A stretch of DNA of 64,000 nt from Setophaga petechia (taxonomy: Eukaryota > Chordata > Aves > Passeriformes > Parulidae). Both the position numbers and the translations under genes were made by a program. Each line of letters opens with the position of its first letter. Position 1 is the first letter of the stretch. The DNA lies in NCBI GenBank assembly GCA_024362935.1, contig JANCRA010000005.1, forward strand, positions 25,256,235 through 25,320,234. The letters are read 5' to 3'. The notes below the pieces were generated by a model. It searched no databases. It was not told the DNA's origin and saw nothing but the letters and a program-made list of their open reading frames with translations. This document shows, piece after piece, positions 26,915 through 39,225 of the stretch.

Positions 26915-28269
26915 GTTACATCACTTTCACTCTCTCACTAGAATGTCAGAAGAAAGAGGGTTTTCTCAGAGCTCATGGGGAGTGCAATGGAGGAGGAGTT
27001 CAAACACCTCTGAGAATGTGCTTTTTGTTGTGGGCTTGTTTTGGTTTTCCCTACATTCAGCTGTTGTGGTGTGAAATGCAGCCTTGCAGGTCTCCAGGTA
27101 AGAGAGGCCATGGTCCCTCCTGAGCCAAGCTTGCCACGTGCAGGTTTTTCGCTCTGGTCAGACCTGGTGGCTGTCAGTGCCACCGAGTTGCTTCTGGTGT
27201 CTCCTGTTGGGCAGCAGTCGCCCTGTCTCCAGCCTGGGAGACGTGAGTCAGGACAGGAGGGTCCAAGTCTCGAGCTGATGCACAGTGGCCCTGTTAGCCC
27301 CTGCCTCAGTGTGCAAAGCTCATTTTGAGCTGGGGCTGCTGCTGGGCCCACAGAAGTGCAGGTTGGGCTGCAGCTGGTGTCTTGCTGTTTATTTCCCAGT
27401 GAAGGCCATCTCTGGCTCCACAGCTTTTAATGACCCTGGCCTTCTTTGGGCTACTGAATTGGTAACCTTAAGTCCTGTATTTTAATTTTCACAGAGTCTT
27501 AGAAGCTTCGGGATTTTCTTGTTGCCCACTCACAGCCCACCCACCCAGCTTACAACTGCTGGGCCAAGAGATGAGAAGCATCTCTTACAGCTTTTCCTAG
27601 TCCCCACATTACATTCCCAGAAGCATTTCTGGGTCTTCTCCAAAAGTCACTTTGCTCAGCTCTTCTGGAGTTTTCCTGAGGTAGTTCACATCCCTTGCTG
27701 CAGCTGCTTCACTCTGTGTATTGTGCAGTCTTTTAATCCAGCTTTTGCCTGTCAGTGTCTCTGTCACCGATGTCAGGCTAAAGCGTTTTACATTGTGTTT
27801 GTCGCAGGCAGTGAATACATATGTGGTCATTGACAGTAGCTCAGCAGAAACACAATAACTTGTTAAGCCACAGTAACTCAATCGTGTGTCTGAGCTGCAG
27901 CTGGAAGGAGCTGTTTGGGCTGTTAACCTTTTCCTGGCTACTGCACTCTAGTTGTGTGCATCTTTTCATGTGTTGCTAGATGAGAACTGACCGTGTATGA
28001 TTTGTGCAGCTATGTCAGATGGGAAGAGCTTTTGAAAGATAAATGAGAGCATTCCTTGATTTATAGCTTTGAGGGTGTGCTACTGAACAGTACATGAGGT
28101 GTACAGAAGTGTTTTCAAAATACAGTGTCCCACTTCCAGAAGTACAGTATGTATATGAATTCTATCTTCATTTGACTTCTACAAATGCAACATATTTTCA
28201 GAAATTTGTCTGGAGTTCTGTTAAGGTTATATATATTTTTATCAAACTGTGTATTTTCTGAAATTATTT

Positions 28270-28330
28270 CACAGAATCACAGAATAAACTAGGTTGGAAA
28301 AGATCTTTGAGATCAAGTCCAACCTATTCG
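28270..28330 (-). mobile_element. Short CR1 3'-end fragment (antisense)
   Basis: The sequence cacagaatcacagaataa followed by actaggttggaaaagatctt and gatcaagtccaacc is the terminal ~60 bp of an avian CR1 in reverse orientation. No further CR1 similarity was seen to the right, so this is a severely truncated copy. Its 3'-terminal repeat (cacagaat) differs from the tcatagaat form of the 13.2 kb copy, suggesting another subfamily. Confidence 0.82.
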
Positions 28331-30001
28331 TTGTAGGGAAAGTCTAGAGTAGGATACATATTTGGATGTTATCGAAAAAAAGATGGGTCACAAGAAAAAA
28401 AAGAAAGGGCATTTCCTGATATGGCACTTCTGCTGCCTGTCCTGGCTGCTTCTGTGCCAAGGCTCTGTTTTTACAGAAACACAGCTAAGGGGAATTGGTG
28501 CAGTTGTGCAGTGGTTTAACTGCAGAGCACAGTATTCAGGTGGTCAAAGAGAGCAAGCAGAATTAATATGAGGTACTCAAAAAGAAACATGTTAATTTCC
28601 CTTTATTCTGTATGAGTCTTTCTTTTCTCTTTCCCTCATCCGGAAGTTTGTAGAAACTTTAGTACCTCACTAAATTGTTGAGATGGTGGTCTGTACCTCT
28701 CCTCAGCTCTTGTTTTACTGCCAGCATTGTAGTGCTGAGGGACATTTTGTCTTTCTTCACACATTTACATCAGTTGTTTAACCAGACCCATCCAGCGCTG
28801 CAAAAGTTGGGGGCTGTCTTGTAGTAACTGTTCAATGAGTTGTTTGCAGTTACAGTTGTGTTAATTTAAAAATCTTGGGTTTTTAGGTTGGTAGGTTGGT
28901 TTGGGGGGCAGGGGTTGAGATGGGGAATAAAAATTTTGCTGTTTTGTACAGGGAGAATTTCAAAGGCAGGTGGAGAAGTGGTGAATGACTAGAGTGGGAT
29001 ACAGGGAAAGGGCCTGCTTAGTAGAGTTGGCAGAGCATTAAGGAAGTAATGGAAGGAGCAGTACTTTTTTTCCTCACTAAAGAATTCCTGGAGACCTACT
29101 GGTATGTGCTATGGATAAGATTGCTTTAAATCTGTGTGAAAACACGATGCTGAAATACAGTGTGGAAATTTGAAACTTCACAAAAATGTGAGAAATTTCA
29201 CAGGTGAAAAACATGTGAGAAGGCATAAAAGGACAGGTAAATAGAAAGAAAGAAAAAACAGCCATCTGATAGTTTGTTTCCCTATATTTGAACATTTGAA
29301 TTGAAATGAAAAAGAGATCACTGAGCAAATTTTATAGATTTGTGCAGAAGAGTAAAAAGAAAACAAGAAATATTAGTGAAATTGTAATAGATGTATTGAA
29401 AGGATGAAACATTGATCATAAAGAATTTCACATAGCCGGGTATTGACTGGTCCATATAATATAGAATGGAAATAATTGTTTTTGAGAAGATTTGCCTTAT
29501 AATACTGGCAGCAATTGAAGACTGTGCTCAGAAGGAGAAGCTGAAGAAGCTAGGCTTATTCACGGGAACAAAAGAAAATTGTGGTGACCTAATTCCAGCT
29601 TTTGTTGTGCAGAATATACCAGTATTGATAGCAGGACAAATTACTCTTTCTATCAGACATGAAAGCAAGATTAGCATGATGTTGCTGGCTGCACCACTCT
29701 TGCTTTCAAAGCGGTCTCAAATACCTGGGGGACCAGTGATGTACTGGTCCAGAGAACATGAAGGCTCATCATTTTCTGAGAAATTGCTGTGACTCATCTC
29801 GGATCTGTGCCGTGCCTTCTGCACTGACATGTGATACAACCATTCCTTGAAATGTAGTGTGCTCCCATTTTTCTGCCTGTGTCCTGTGTGTATATCTACC
29901 CATGTGTGCCATAGGACTTGTATCTCATTCCTTATATTCCTGCACTGAATTCTATGTTTAGGGGGTTTTGATCTCTAACTGAAGGTGAAACACTCCACAG
30001 T

Positions 30002-30190
30002 TTCCCAGGTTTAACAAAATGAGTGACCTCAACTGCACTCCTAAGTCTCACCCTCGAGGTCTTTCATCATCTTGGTTTCCCAGTTTCCCTCCTCTGGACA
30101 CACTCCAACACTTTGATGTTCTTTTTATTTTGAGGCACCCAAAGCTCAACCAAAGCACATGCTACCCAAGGCGGAGCACACAGGATTTGA
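30002..30190 (-). mobile_element. Old, diverged CR1 internal 3' fragment (antisense)
   Basis: In reverse orientation it shows the CR1 blocks ctttcatcatcttggtttcc, cctctggacacactccaaca, ctttgatgttctttttattt and tgaggcacccaaagctcaac. A weaker match (cccaggtttaacaaaatgag) lies just left of these. The terminal CR1 repeat is absent, so both ends are lost or decayed. It is more diverged than the copy at 13.2 kb. Two small open frames overlapping it are shadows. Confidence 0.8.
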
Positions 30191-31790
30191 GTATCAGAGA
30201 GGAGAAACCTCATCTGCTTCACTGAGGGAAGGCAGAATGAATAGGGGGCACCCATCCCCCTGACAATTGTATCATTTGTGAAAACTCCTCCTGCTGTAAA
30301 GTATGATTACATTTTAAGTGTTGAAAACCAGCATCACCCAGCGCAGTTAATGGAGATGTGACACGGGAAAGCATGAGTGGTACACATTGATATACCCAAG
30401 TACATGTCTAGAAAGGCATGTTGTTCTCGATAGAATTATTTGTGAACCTTTTTATCTACAAATTATTTCCAAAGTATTAGCACTTGTTTTACGATACAAA
30501 TCTAGTAAAACAAAATAAGTAGTATGAATCCCATTCTGGACTTAGTAGTTCCTGTCAGATGGAAGCTCCCAGTGTGCTCATTGTTTTTCTAGGGAACCTT
30601 TTTCTCCTTGCCTTTTAAAGACTTTTTCCAGAACACCTTCATTTTTCAATATGCAGGGTTCTGAGCCCATTAAGCCTTACTTGGATAATCACGTCTGCCA
30701 GACCCTTTTCACTTTTACTCCTGTCATACAAATTATTCTGTTCTTTCTACACTGCTGTTGCACTTCCAGTTACAGTCAAAAGCAAATGTTGACTTCTGTC
30801 AGGCATTGCATCTCTGTAGCTTTTTTCTGTTCCTTGTTTCTTCTTCCATGCTTCTCTATTTTCTGTAAATCCTATTTATTACATACCATGGTCAGCATTC
30901 TGCCAGATCCATCTCACTGCACTTAATTACACTCTGTTGAAGAGTAGCTGAGCAGTTAACAGAAGAGCTCACAGTCTGGCTGTGTATTTTTTCTTTCCAG
31001 CAGGAATGTTGAATCATTGAATATCATCTTAACTTGAATTTTACCTATGTTTTACTATTCCAAAGAGATTACACAATGGCCCTGATTAGCAGCAGCATTT
31101 TGTAATACCACTTAAGGCTTTATCACAGTGGAATATTGCCAGTAACAGTTTTTAATTCACTTATGTGTACCAATTCATTTCTGTCAAATTTCTATTAATT
31201 TCTTTGCTGTTTTATTTTGTCTCTATCTGCTATATAATAGGGCATGATTTTCACATTTATTTGCCCAAAATACATCTTTTTTTAAATTAAATCTTCAGCA
31301 GATTAATTGTGGTACTTTGATTTGAGACAAATGTGCCATCTCTCCATTTATGTTCACATTTAATCTGCTTTTCACAAGTTAATCTATTTAGGAGTATCTA
31401 GGTGGGTCAAGTAACCAGGGTTCAGTAACAATTTTACTGGCTAATTTAGATTAAAAGTTTCAGGATTTGGTTAGATATATGCAGCTGCAATGTGAAAGGT
31501 AGGTGTAGAATTAAACCTGTATGTGTTCATGCATCCACACTTGTGAAAAGCCTCACTATATTCAGCATTAATTTTTTTCATCCGAATGGTGCCCATGCTT
31601 GGTTACAAAGGTGATTGCCAGAGATAAAGAACAAAATTGCTGCATGAACCACTCTGTTTTATCTGGCACAGTTTCACAGTGTACTGAAAGCTTTAAATGG
31701 TTGGGTTCAGGGTTGGTGTTTCAAATTTGCATGATGGTTACTGTTAAAGCAGATCCTATTTTATATTTGTTCTTTGCTTTTCATTGTTAG

Positions 31791-32087
31791 GATTGGTGCA
31801 AAGCATCAGGAGTTACGGCAAAAGCAACTGCGGGGCCTGAGTGATTTTTCTGCTGGTCCTGGAGGACCTGACATTGATGATGATGAGGTGGATCCAAACT
31901 ATGCCAGAGTGAACCACTTCCGTGAGGCTTATCCCCCAGGAGGCATCTACAGACCCTCATCACCAGCAGTCGGAGAAACCTTTGTTTATCTGCGGGATTC
32001 TTCCTCAGCACCAATGGAGAGGGAGCACTTGGAAGGACTGTATGCAAAAATAAACAAGCAGCACTACCCACAGACTTCTGGTGACAG
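31791..32087 (+). CDS. PARD3B: PARD3B coding exon B (acidic and Ser/Pro-rich segment; internal exon)
   Basis: This 297 bp exon lies between acceptor ttgcttttcattgttag and donor GACAG|gtaata. Its first G completes Arg from exon A; 98 codons follow, then AG. The segment starts IGAKHQELRQKQLRG (charged, helical). An acidic stretch DIDDDEVDPNYARVNHFRE follows, then a proline/serine/glycine-rich middle with YRPSSPAVG and LRDSSSAP, then EREHLEGLYAKINK. DEVDPNYARVNHFRE and HLEGLYAKVNK-like blocks are ones I recall from PARD3B; PARD3 has the looser DALYAQVKK. The Ser/Pro middle looks unlike the mammalian sequence I remember, so it is probably a fast-changing disordered linker. An ATG 17 bp upstream, in the intron and in the same frame, makes an apparent longer ORF. 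It is not a start, because the acceptor and frame join to exon A explain the segment. Phase is 2-2, so it is skippable without frameshift. Confidence 0.95.
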
Positions 32088-33510
32088 GTAATATTGCCAC
32101 CTGGCATTACAAAAAATGACAGCTTGGTGGGAAGGGAGCCTGGGCCTCAGCAGGGGGTCAGACATGGGACTGTTCTGATGGCCCAAACCCCTGAATTTAC
32201 TGACTAGAAAGCCATAAATTTCCTCTTACCAAAAGCAAGATTTGCTGCAGCAGTAACCCCAGAGCATCTGAGCAAGACAGCAGTCAAACAGAAATCATTA
32301 AAGAAAAGTCCATATTTCACAAACAGAATGAATGAACTGACTGCAGTCCAATTCCTGCACTGCTGAAAGAGTGTTTTTTCCTCTTTCAATCAGGAAAAGT
32401 TCTTACCCTGCAGCAAAAATAATCTCAGTTTTCAGATCTCTTTCAATCCTGTAGATCATCAAGTGTCTATTAGTAACAGGTTTTGTGTGATAGCATGATA
32501 TATTGCATATGTTTATGGTTTAGATTTTCCCAGCTGCGTGATATTACACACTTTCAATTAGTTTGGGGAGAGGACTGAGAATCATGGCATTTTTATGCAG
32601 ACTGTGAAGTGTGGCTCCACAAGACTGATTGCCTTTCATGGCCTTTCCAATAACTAAGTGGGAAGGGAAGAACAATTTTTAATCCTTACTGTCAAGCTTC
32701 CAGCACTAAAGAAAGCTGGTCAAGTTTTTTCCTAGGTTAAAGGGAAAACAAAAAATTCCTTTGAGCTGATAAGTACCCACCATAATGATGATTTTAAAAC
32801 TGGTTACTTCTGAAATTTGGGGCTAAAAGAACATGAGACTTCATTTGTGGCATTAGTATATCAATGTTGGCTTTTTCAAACCAAAGTACAAGTGTGTGGG
32901 CAAGTCTGTGTGAAAGGAAGAGGACAGACAGAGGACAGACATGGGGGACTTCAGGAGCTGTACATGCTTTGAGTTCATGTTACAATCTGTAGCGTCTCCC
33001 CATAGCCTCAATCCGTGCCATAGAATACCACACTCGTTAATTTTGGAGGAATATGTCAGTGCAGATATAGAAGTGTTTCCAGTTTGTGGCATCATAGTAC
33101 TTTAAAAACATCTACTGAGTCATTGTTTTAAATACTTATAAATATGATAAAACACTTTCTGACGTAAATCTATGTTCATAGCAAGGAATGGGCCAAGTAT
33201 CTCTCTCTTTCTCACCCAAATACAGTACGGTAAAATTCTTTCCAAACATAATGAGAGGGCTTTTCTTTTTCTTCTATCTCATTAACTCCTCCCCTACTGT
33301 ATAAAAAAGGAGGTAGTGATCCCAGCTTTTTACCAGCTAGGGGGTTTTGCTTTACTAGAAAAGTCTTGAGGCAGTTGTAACTGAAGTTAAATGAAAGTTG
33401 CATGTAGTAAAGGGATTAGAAACTGAGTTTGTGCTGACTCAGTAAACCAAGATCTGAGAATTCCCAGTGGAAGATGTCTAAATTCAGGTGTGTGTATGCT
33501 CCAGATATGA

Positions 33511-33524
33511 ACATATATATATGT
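33511..33524. repeat. (AT)n short microsatellite
   Basis: Short alternating run acatatatatatgt, ~1.4 kb downstream of exon B. Confidence 0.8.
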
Positions 33525-35700
33525 AACTCAGCTGGACTAAGACATTGTTATAGAAGTTGCTTTGTAATTTCAGTTTTAACAGGATTTTATAGATTTACAT
33601 TTAAATGTATCATCAGCTTTGAAATGAGGCTTGTCTTTCCATGCAGTAAAAAGAAATGCCTTCTTCTAGTAGATTGATTGTATTGTGGTTTTGACTACAC
33701 TGAATGAACTCTTGACTTGCTATGGGGACAAGATTAAAGTACCAACCAAATTTGGATTTGGTATAGGGATCCTGGATTTTAGTGTGGATTTAGCTGTGAT
33801 TGCATGGCAACATGATAACTCAGTTGGAAAAACTAAACCCAAAACATCAAGCAGGCAGGAAAGGTTACCTTATAGCTGAGCCCATGATCAGAAGTCACAC
33901 TTGAGAGGCTGTTCCATCTGTACTGAAAGACCAACAGTCCACAACTTTGCTTTGTTGAATTTCTCAGGCTTGTAACCAGATTAGGAAAAAAATAGGAAAT
34001 GTGAGATTCTTATTAGGCTTTGTTCTTTTTTTAAATCTTTCTTTTCTTTGTCTGAGAGACAAAATGGTGTTGTTATTCACCAGCAGAAATGTGCCAAACA
34101 TGAATAATTCTATGTGAATTTATGCAGTGGGTCGTGAGGTCTCAGCCAACAGTTGTTGAATAAAGTGTCAACTTCAGGCAAGGAAATCTTTCTGTGCTGG
34201 AGGGAGAGTATTGAAAGGAGAAAGAGATGTGGCAAGAAAAATCCCTGGATAACACGTTAATTAAGAAAACAATCTGCTTCCAAGGGCCAAGTATGAAAAC
34301 TACCTTGTCTGGCTCAGAATGATGGGAAAGGGTTATAATGGATGGTTGTAAGGCAAGACAAGGTTATTTTGTGTTTGTGGAGCTGAACATTTATCAACAC
34401 ATTGGTCATGTAAACACTTATGCTTTGCTCTTGCTAGCACATGCATGCTTTCTCTCAAAGTTTTGCTGTTAATTTTACTTCAGATGAATGGTTTTTTCTC
34501 CTAGATGTGACTCTCAAGTTGTAATATAGTGCATGGAGACTTGATCAGTGACTGAAGTAAATGGGGCTAGGAATAGAAGGAGGATTTGAACACAGAGAGA
34601 ATAGATTACTTCATTTCGGTCTGAGAGCTCCAGTTATGTATCATTATGATTGAGAATCAAAACTCATCATTTGAAACAAGAAGTTAATTTTTATTTTATG
34701 TTATTTTTGCAGAATAATGTATTACTATAATTAATGCCTTTTAAAAATGGGAGGCCATTTGTAAAGTATGAAACTTAGTGGACGGAAAAGAGCTGTTCTC
34801 ATTTTGCATATGCTTTCCCTTTTCTCATCACCAGAATCCATTGCATATTCCTGGTTCATTCTTTGCTGTAGATTCACACTTTAAGCTGAGAATATCCCTC
34901 AGCGTGCAGGAAAGCAACAGGCTGCACATGTATGGGCTCTGTTGCTGTAATCAGGATGAAGTATGTTTGCTGCCTCCAGCACTGCTCCTCAGGGCACGCA
35001 CAGATCTGCTTCACATCGCTCTTTGTGCACTAACGTCCCATTTACCTCCAGTTGCATCTGGCATCTCAGGGGCTTTTTGCTTTGGGTTTTTGGGGGCTTT
35101 GCTTTGTGTCTTATTTACAACTGTTGTGTAATGTTCTTCTGCACTGCTTCACAATTGTTGACTTTCATTCCAACGATGACTATATTCAGTGAAATAGAAG
35201 TAATTTTTTGTGTATATTTTGCTGAAAGCTTTGGAATTCTTAACTAAGAGAGGTGCTATATAAATGTAAATTGTCCTTATTAATGAATATAGTGAAAGCA
35301 TTAGCATGATCAGTGTATTCTGTGAATGTTAAGTTAGAGTGGAAAAAAATTAGCTGGCAAAATCACACATTTCTTTGTAAATCAAGCATTTTTCTGTTTA
35401 TTTCTAATTAGCCACAATTTTCTGTAATGCAAATGGCATCCCTAAGGATGGTGCAGCCTGCACAGCCACCTTGTGCAGCTGGGGAACTCACAGGGTCTTT
35501 GCCTGAGCCGCTGTGCGTTTCCGAGCCTGCCGCAGAGGCTGAGTGATCTGTGGCCCATATGTTCCTGAAATGGGTGGTAAGTCACAACTCCGAGTTTAGT
35601 CATCAAGGCTGTGCCATGACAGTGCTAAGCTGCACCGTGGCAGAGCCTAGGTGTCAGACCAAAGCCAAAAGAGCAGATGCACAACACTATTATCACTTAA

Positions 35701-36069
35701 ATGTCAGACATGTCACACGGTGAAACCCTTTCTCGCATTTTGAATAAACAATTTCATCTTTTTTCTTCCCGTGAAGATGGTGCTGTCAAGTATATCCAAA
35801 CACCCCAAGTACATCTCTGGAAAGGTTCTAGAGACTTTGCTCAACTTATTTTCTCAGCCCAGAACTATGAAACATTAAAGTCTGATGCCAAACTCATTGC
35901 CAAGTATAATTCTTCACTTATTTATGTGACTTATCTTGGGGAATTTCAAAGTGCTGGTCTGACAAAAACGAATACAGTTTTCCTTTGTTTAGCAAGAATA
36001 GATTCAGAGCTGTATCTTGTTGCAGTTAAAAAAAATACCAATAAAAAACAGAACTCTTTTATTACATAG
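35701..36069 (+). other. Unassigned 122-codon ORF (probably chance, possibly decayed retrocopy)
   Basis: An uninterrupted ATG-to-TAG frame starting MSDMSHGETLSRILNKQFHL and continuing through HLWKGSRDFAQLIFSAQ, KYNSSLIYVTYLGEFQ and ARIDSELYLVAVKK. It ends shortly after an AATAAA-like stretch within the frame. I do not recognise a family. The composition is more protein-like than most chance ORFs nearby, with mixed charge and no homopolymer bias. There is no splice evidence linking it to PARD3B, no obvious promoter and no poly(A) tail directly after it. In a 64 kb AT-leaning sequence an open frame of this length is expected by chance, and longer meaningless ones occur here, so I do not call it a gene. 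Confidence 0.25.
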
Positions 36070-38804
36070 GAGTAAAGTCCAAAGCCCCAAAGTCTGATCC
36101 AGGTTTTTTTGGTTTTTTTGGAGATGCTGTTTGGGGGCCAACTATGGATGATCCTTATTTCTATAATGGTAATTAATTAATTGAAAAATAGATCTTCCTT
36201 GTTTTAGGATGAATGTTCCCTTATGGCAACTTGCAGTCTTTCAGAATTCTCAGTATAGCAAAATACAAAGTTGAAAATGGGAAAATTAAACCCATACCTG
36301 TGTGTCCCTCACATCTCACTGTCAGAGCTGGCCTGAGTCAACAGACAGAGAGAGGAGAGAGGTGCTGAGCAGTCTGCCTCTCCCTCTAAAGGATCAAAGG
36401 AAGATATTGCTGTGCATGTCCTGAGGAACCAAGTGCCAAATGTATGCAATGTGTAAGCCAGAGAGGAGGGTATAAAAGGGTCCAGAGTTTTAAAATTTAG
36501 CAAAAAGAGCATTTTTTACTTAAAGACTAAATGCTTGTCTTTTGGGCAGGTGTGGGCCATTCCCATCCTGCTCAACCCAAAGCCATAGGAATCCCGAGCT
36601 GCACAGAAAATGATTTGCTGTAAAAGGGTGAGCTGGAGTTGCCCAGGTGTGGCATGTAGCCATGTGTGTCTCATGTGCCAGAAGCTGAAGTTTTCTTGTT
36701 CTCAGTTCAGAGCACCTTGGGCATTGCTCATCATGCATCCACAAACCTTTCCTCAGTGACTAGCATGAAAGCATCCACTGCTCTAAGAAGGGATGGTCCT
36801 TTACTCAGGGAAGATTATTCTTTGAGATGGATATCATGGAGGCAAGGTGGAAATTGAATGAGGCTGTGTAATATCTATGTCACTTTGCCACTGTACCTTG
36901 CATTGCTGTGGAAAGAGAAATATGAACATGCATTGGAATGTTTTGATTTACAAAATTTGACAAGTACAAGCAAAGTATATAGTTTCTCTTACCCTAGAGC
37001 CTCTTCTGCTTGGTGTCTTAAAATCATCTGTGCTTTTTCTTTGTCCTGAACTACTGGAAATCCCAAGACTCTTCTCTGATTCCTCTGGAATTTATTCTTT
37101 CTGAAACATACCACAGGGCCTTCTGAACCTTTGGCTGCCACCTGGTCACTGCTTCCCATAATGTTAAAACTGAAAACGTAGTGTTGGGCAACTTACTGTC
37201 TGTCCTGGCTGATAAATTTCTGACAAGTTAAATTTAGAGTGGCATTGGCAGTACAGCAGAGATTCCGTGGCTTCTGGGGGCTCTCAGTAGAGCTGTCCTG
37301 TGGAAGCAGGGTAGTCCAGAAAGCCCTTTGGCCACCAGTTCCAGTGTAGGCTGTGCCACTGGAGTTAGACTTGTATGGTGTATTTTGCTCCTGATACTAC
37401 TGGCTGTTTTCTTCCTCAGAAAGGGTGCATGGGCGCTGCATACTCACTGTGCCAATCAGGGGAAATGTTGGGCAACTGGACTGCCTGAGGAGACATGTTT
37501 AAGCAAGCCTTGGGTTTATTTCCCACCTCTATGGGGGAAAAAATTTAAAATCTCTGGATACCATTCAAGTGAAATTACTTAATGTTTAGAGTTCACTCTG
37601 CTTTTTCCCAGGAACTCCTTATCCATATCTTCCAACTTTGGCACCCAAGCCCTATCAGTCATTTCTCATGAAAACTCAGATTTCATGGAACTCAGGTGAC
37701 CCTGAGCACTTTGGAGCGTGTCTAAGGAGAAGGAAGTTATCAAACTGCTGCTGCTGCCATGTAATGTGTGCATGCTTGTTTGAGGCCATGCATTCTTCAG
37801 CAGAAATAAATTCTGTCAGGAATAGTCACAAATCTGCCTGCGTGCATCCTGCCTGCTAGAGCTTGCATTTGGATCACCTCACTTATTGACAGATGTGTAA
37901 AATTTTATATACTGCACTCCCACAACTCCCTTGTGAGTGTCCTGCTGCAGATGCTGGGGAGCCTGAGTTTTGGCAGCTGTGTTAGGCATTCAGGTTTAGG
38001 TTGGGGTTTTTCCCTCCAGTGCTGTCTTTTCTGATGTGATATATTATTTTATGGAATTATTTTACATTAATTCTGCATATTTACTGGTAATGTCCCATTC
38101 TTTCAGTCGTTTGGATGCAAATGCAAAAGTCAGGTCCCTGAAGAGAAAGCCAGGTCTGTTACTGGGAAGATGAGACCATAGCAGAGGATGTAGTGAAATG
38201 CAGATGGTGTTGTCAGCCTCTTAAATGTACAAATAAAGACAAAGAGAGATCGTCCATGCAGCTGGAATGAAATCATATGGTCTTGCATGTGTTCCTGCCA
38301 TAGTGTATTTCCTAGTGTGATCAGAAGATGCTAAATTCTGTTTTATGCAGGATGTAATTTGACCAAAAGCTCATGCTTGCCTCTTTACCAGCAGCAGAAT
38401 GATGTGTATATTAACTTTTCTCTGTGCATTTTTTTTAACAAAACACCATTTGGTTTTAAATGCTAATATGTGTGTGTGGTTAATTAAGAAGCCAGAATTG
38501 ACTGTAAGGTTGACTATAAAGCTCCAAGAAAGAGAGAGGAAGATCATTACACTTCTGCTTATAGATAGCTATTTGTGAACCAGCTGATAATGTGCAAAAT
38601 TAAGATTTTGTAACTGGTATTTTAAATGAATGGTTAATGGCTGACGATTAATTAAACTGAGTTGTTTAATAGAGAAGCTGTTAAAATCTTGTTTATAGGC
38701 CAGCCACTTCCATACTGAAAGTACAAACCCTAATAGCATTTGGTATTCCCATTTAGTAGACAAGCAATGTATCTAGACATTTTCTTTGAGCAGAGAAGGT
38801 GAAG

Positions 38805-38894
38805 GTGTTATCTTAGTGGATACTGAGAAGACTGAGTGGATGTAGAGAAGATGTTATCTTAGTGGATACCACAGGATGGATGGATGGATGGATG
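38805..38894. repeat. 46-bp duplication followed by a (GGAT)5 microsatellite
   Basis: The block (g/a)tgttatcttagtggatac occurs at 38805 and again at 38851. The second copy runs through ccaca into five GGAT units at 38874-38894. The intervening spacer also contains gagtggatgtag, a partial echo of the same motif. Confidence 0.9.
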
Positions 38895-39209
38895 TAGTAG
38901 CATTGTGTACTGTGTTTTCTTCTTCCAAGTTGTCTGATAGCAGTACATAGAGAGAAATGCATTTCCTCTGACAATTTGGCAATCTTAAATAAAATTGTCA
39001 AGTCTTGCTTTAATTAAAGTATAGGGGACATGATTAAGTCTGATGTGATTCTGTTTTCCCTTTCTTTTTTCTACTCTCCAGTAGTCTGTTGTATTCCATA
39101 CAGTTCAGGGTTTTCAAAATACCCAGCTTTTCATTGCTCCAGGTTGTCTTCTGTCAGAATGATTCTCTTTGGCCCCATCATTAGCCTTGCAGAGTTGCTC
39201 TAGTTAAGG

Positions 39210-39225
39210 AAAAAAAAAAAAAAAA
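39210..39225. repeat. A16 homopolymer tract
   Basis: Sixteen consecutive A after gttaagg and before gagg. No element was recognised at either side. Confidence 0.9.

Larger units (their letters stand above)
16307..31790 (+). other. PARD3B: Intron between exons A and B (15,484 bp)
   Basis: A complete intron with GT (gtgagta) and AG (tcattgttag) ends, interrupting an Arg codon in phase 2. It contains two three-to-four-copy degenerate minisatellites, a 34-bp tandem duplication, a hairpin, an A16 tract and two antisense CR1 fragments, all listed separately. The stretch 26.6-27.9 kb is more GC-rich and has several overlapping open frames of up to 150 codons on both strands, none with a recognisable domain. 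No RNA gene was recognised. Confidence 0.88.

Noticed and set aside
26671..27351. 150-codon (+) and 137-codon (-) overlapping ORFs near an A16 tract, considered as a retrocopy
   Set aside because: The A-tract is inside the + ORF (its lysine run), not at its end. No target-site duplication or protein family was recognised.
29466..29792. A 108-codon ORF starting MEIIVFEKICLII
   Set aside because: There is no recognisable domain or splice context, and its length is expected by chance in this much sequence.
31774..32091. A 105-codon ATG-initiated ORF containing exon B
   Set aside because: Its ATG lies in the upstream intron. The acceptor at 31789-31790 and the phase-2 joins to exons A and C show that the real coding segment is 31791-32087.
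31787..32107. A 106-codon ORF on the minus strand over exon B
   Set aside because: It is a shadow of the coding exon on the opposite strand, with no splice signals or family resemblance.
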